From Candidatus Paceibacterota bacterium (GTDB taxonomy: Bacteria; Patescibacteriota; Minisyncoccia; Phycocordibacterales; CAINVO01), in NCBI GenBank assembly GCA_028714275.1, contig JAQTMP010000021.1, positions 1-12,566 of the forward strand: DNA of 12,566 nucleotides, written 5' to 3'. A program made the translations under genes and the position numbers. The notes beneath the pieces are model-generated. The model worked only from the letters and a program-made list of their open reading frames with translations. It was not told where the DNA came from and did not search any database. Each line of letters starts with the position of its first letter. Within the stretch, counting starts at the first letter, position 1. Below, in pieces: positions 12,564 through 12,566 of this stretch.

Positions 12564-12566
12564 GGT

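Overview
The window looks like a chromosome fragment from a Candidate Phyla Radiation / Patescibacteria (Parcubacteria-like) genome. The grounds are: short, tightly packed genes; a LepA and an FtsB/DivIC-like protein of the divergent type I associate with that group; tRNA genes scattered singly between protein genes; several tiny membrane proteins; a MacA/MacB-type exporter with no outer-membrane partner; and no convincing Shine-Dalgarno sequence at any start. The taxon is inferred from gene style, since no rRNA gene is present.

Layout. 1-4320: an exporter operon of a membrane-fusion protein, an ABC ATPase, an FtsX-type permease and a small membrane-anchored DUF5666-like protein, closed by an elaborate hairpin terminator (4323-4439). 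4610-5128: an unrecognised orphan gene with its own terminator. 5226-7055: lepA, closed by a second elaborate hairpin (7049-7169) that shares internal sequence and architecture with the first. 7189-7722: a divergent pair made of a 35-residue membrane peptide on the minus strand and a septum-formation-initiator-like protein on the plus strand, firing from one nearly symmetrical promoter.

7744-10232 is an accessory island. It starts at tRNA-Gly(CCC), runs directly into a 5'-truncated thyX-like remnant, and then carries a two-gene cassette: a GHKL/MORC-like ATPase (557 aa) and, 7 bp downstream, a 142-aa protein with eleven octapeptide repeats of the form Y-(T/S)-G-P-G-G-G-L plus a helical tail. 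The ATPase gene is visibly richer in A+T and in AGA/ATA codons than the flanking genes. This cassette is the best candidate for an undescribed system; a conflict or defence role is inferred from the ATPase class and island setting, not shown.

10288-10483 is a non-coding tract of two terminators, a GC-rich inverted repeat and an 11-bp direct repeat, and it may hold the right boundary of the island. 10538-12563 returns to core-like content: a small minus-strand protein divergent from a glutaredoxin, tRNA-Arg(CCT), an RlmI-like SAM methyltransferase, a small membrane protein, tRNA-Phe(GAA) and a terminator.
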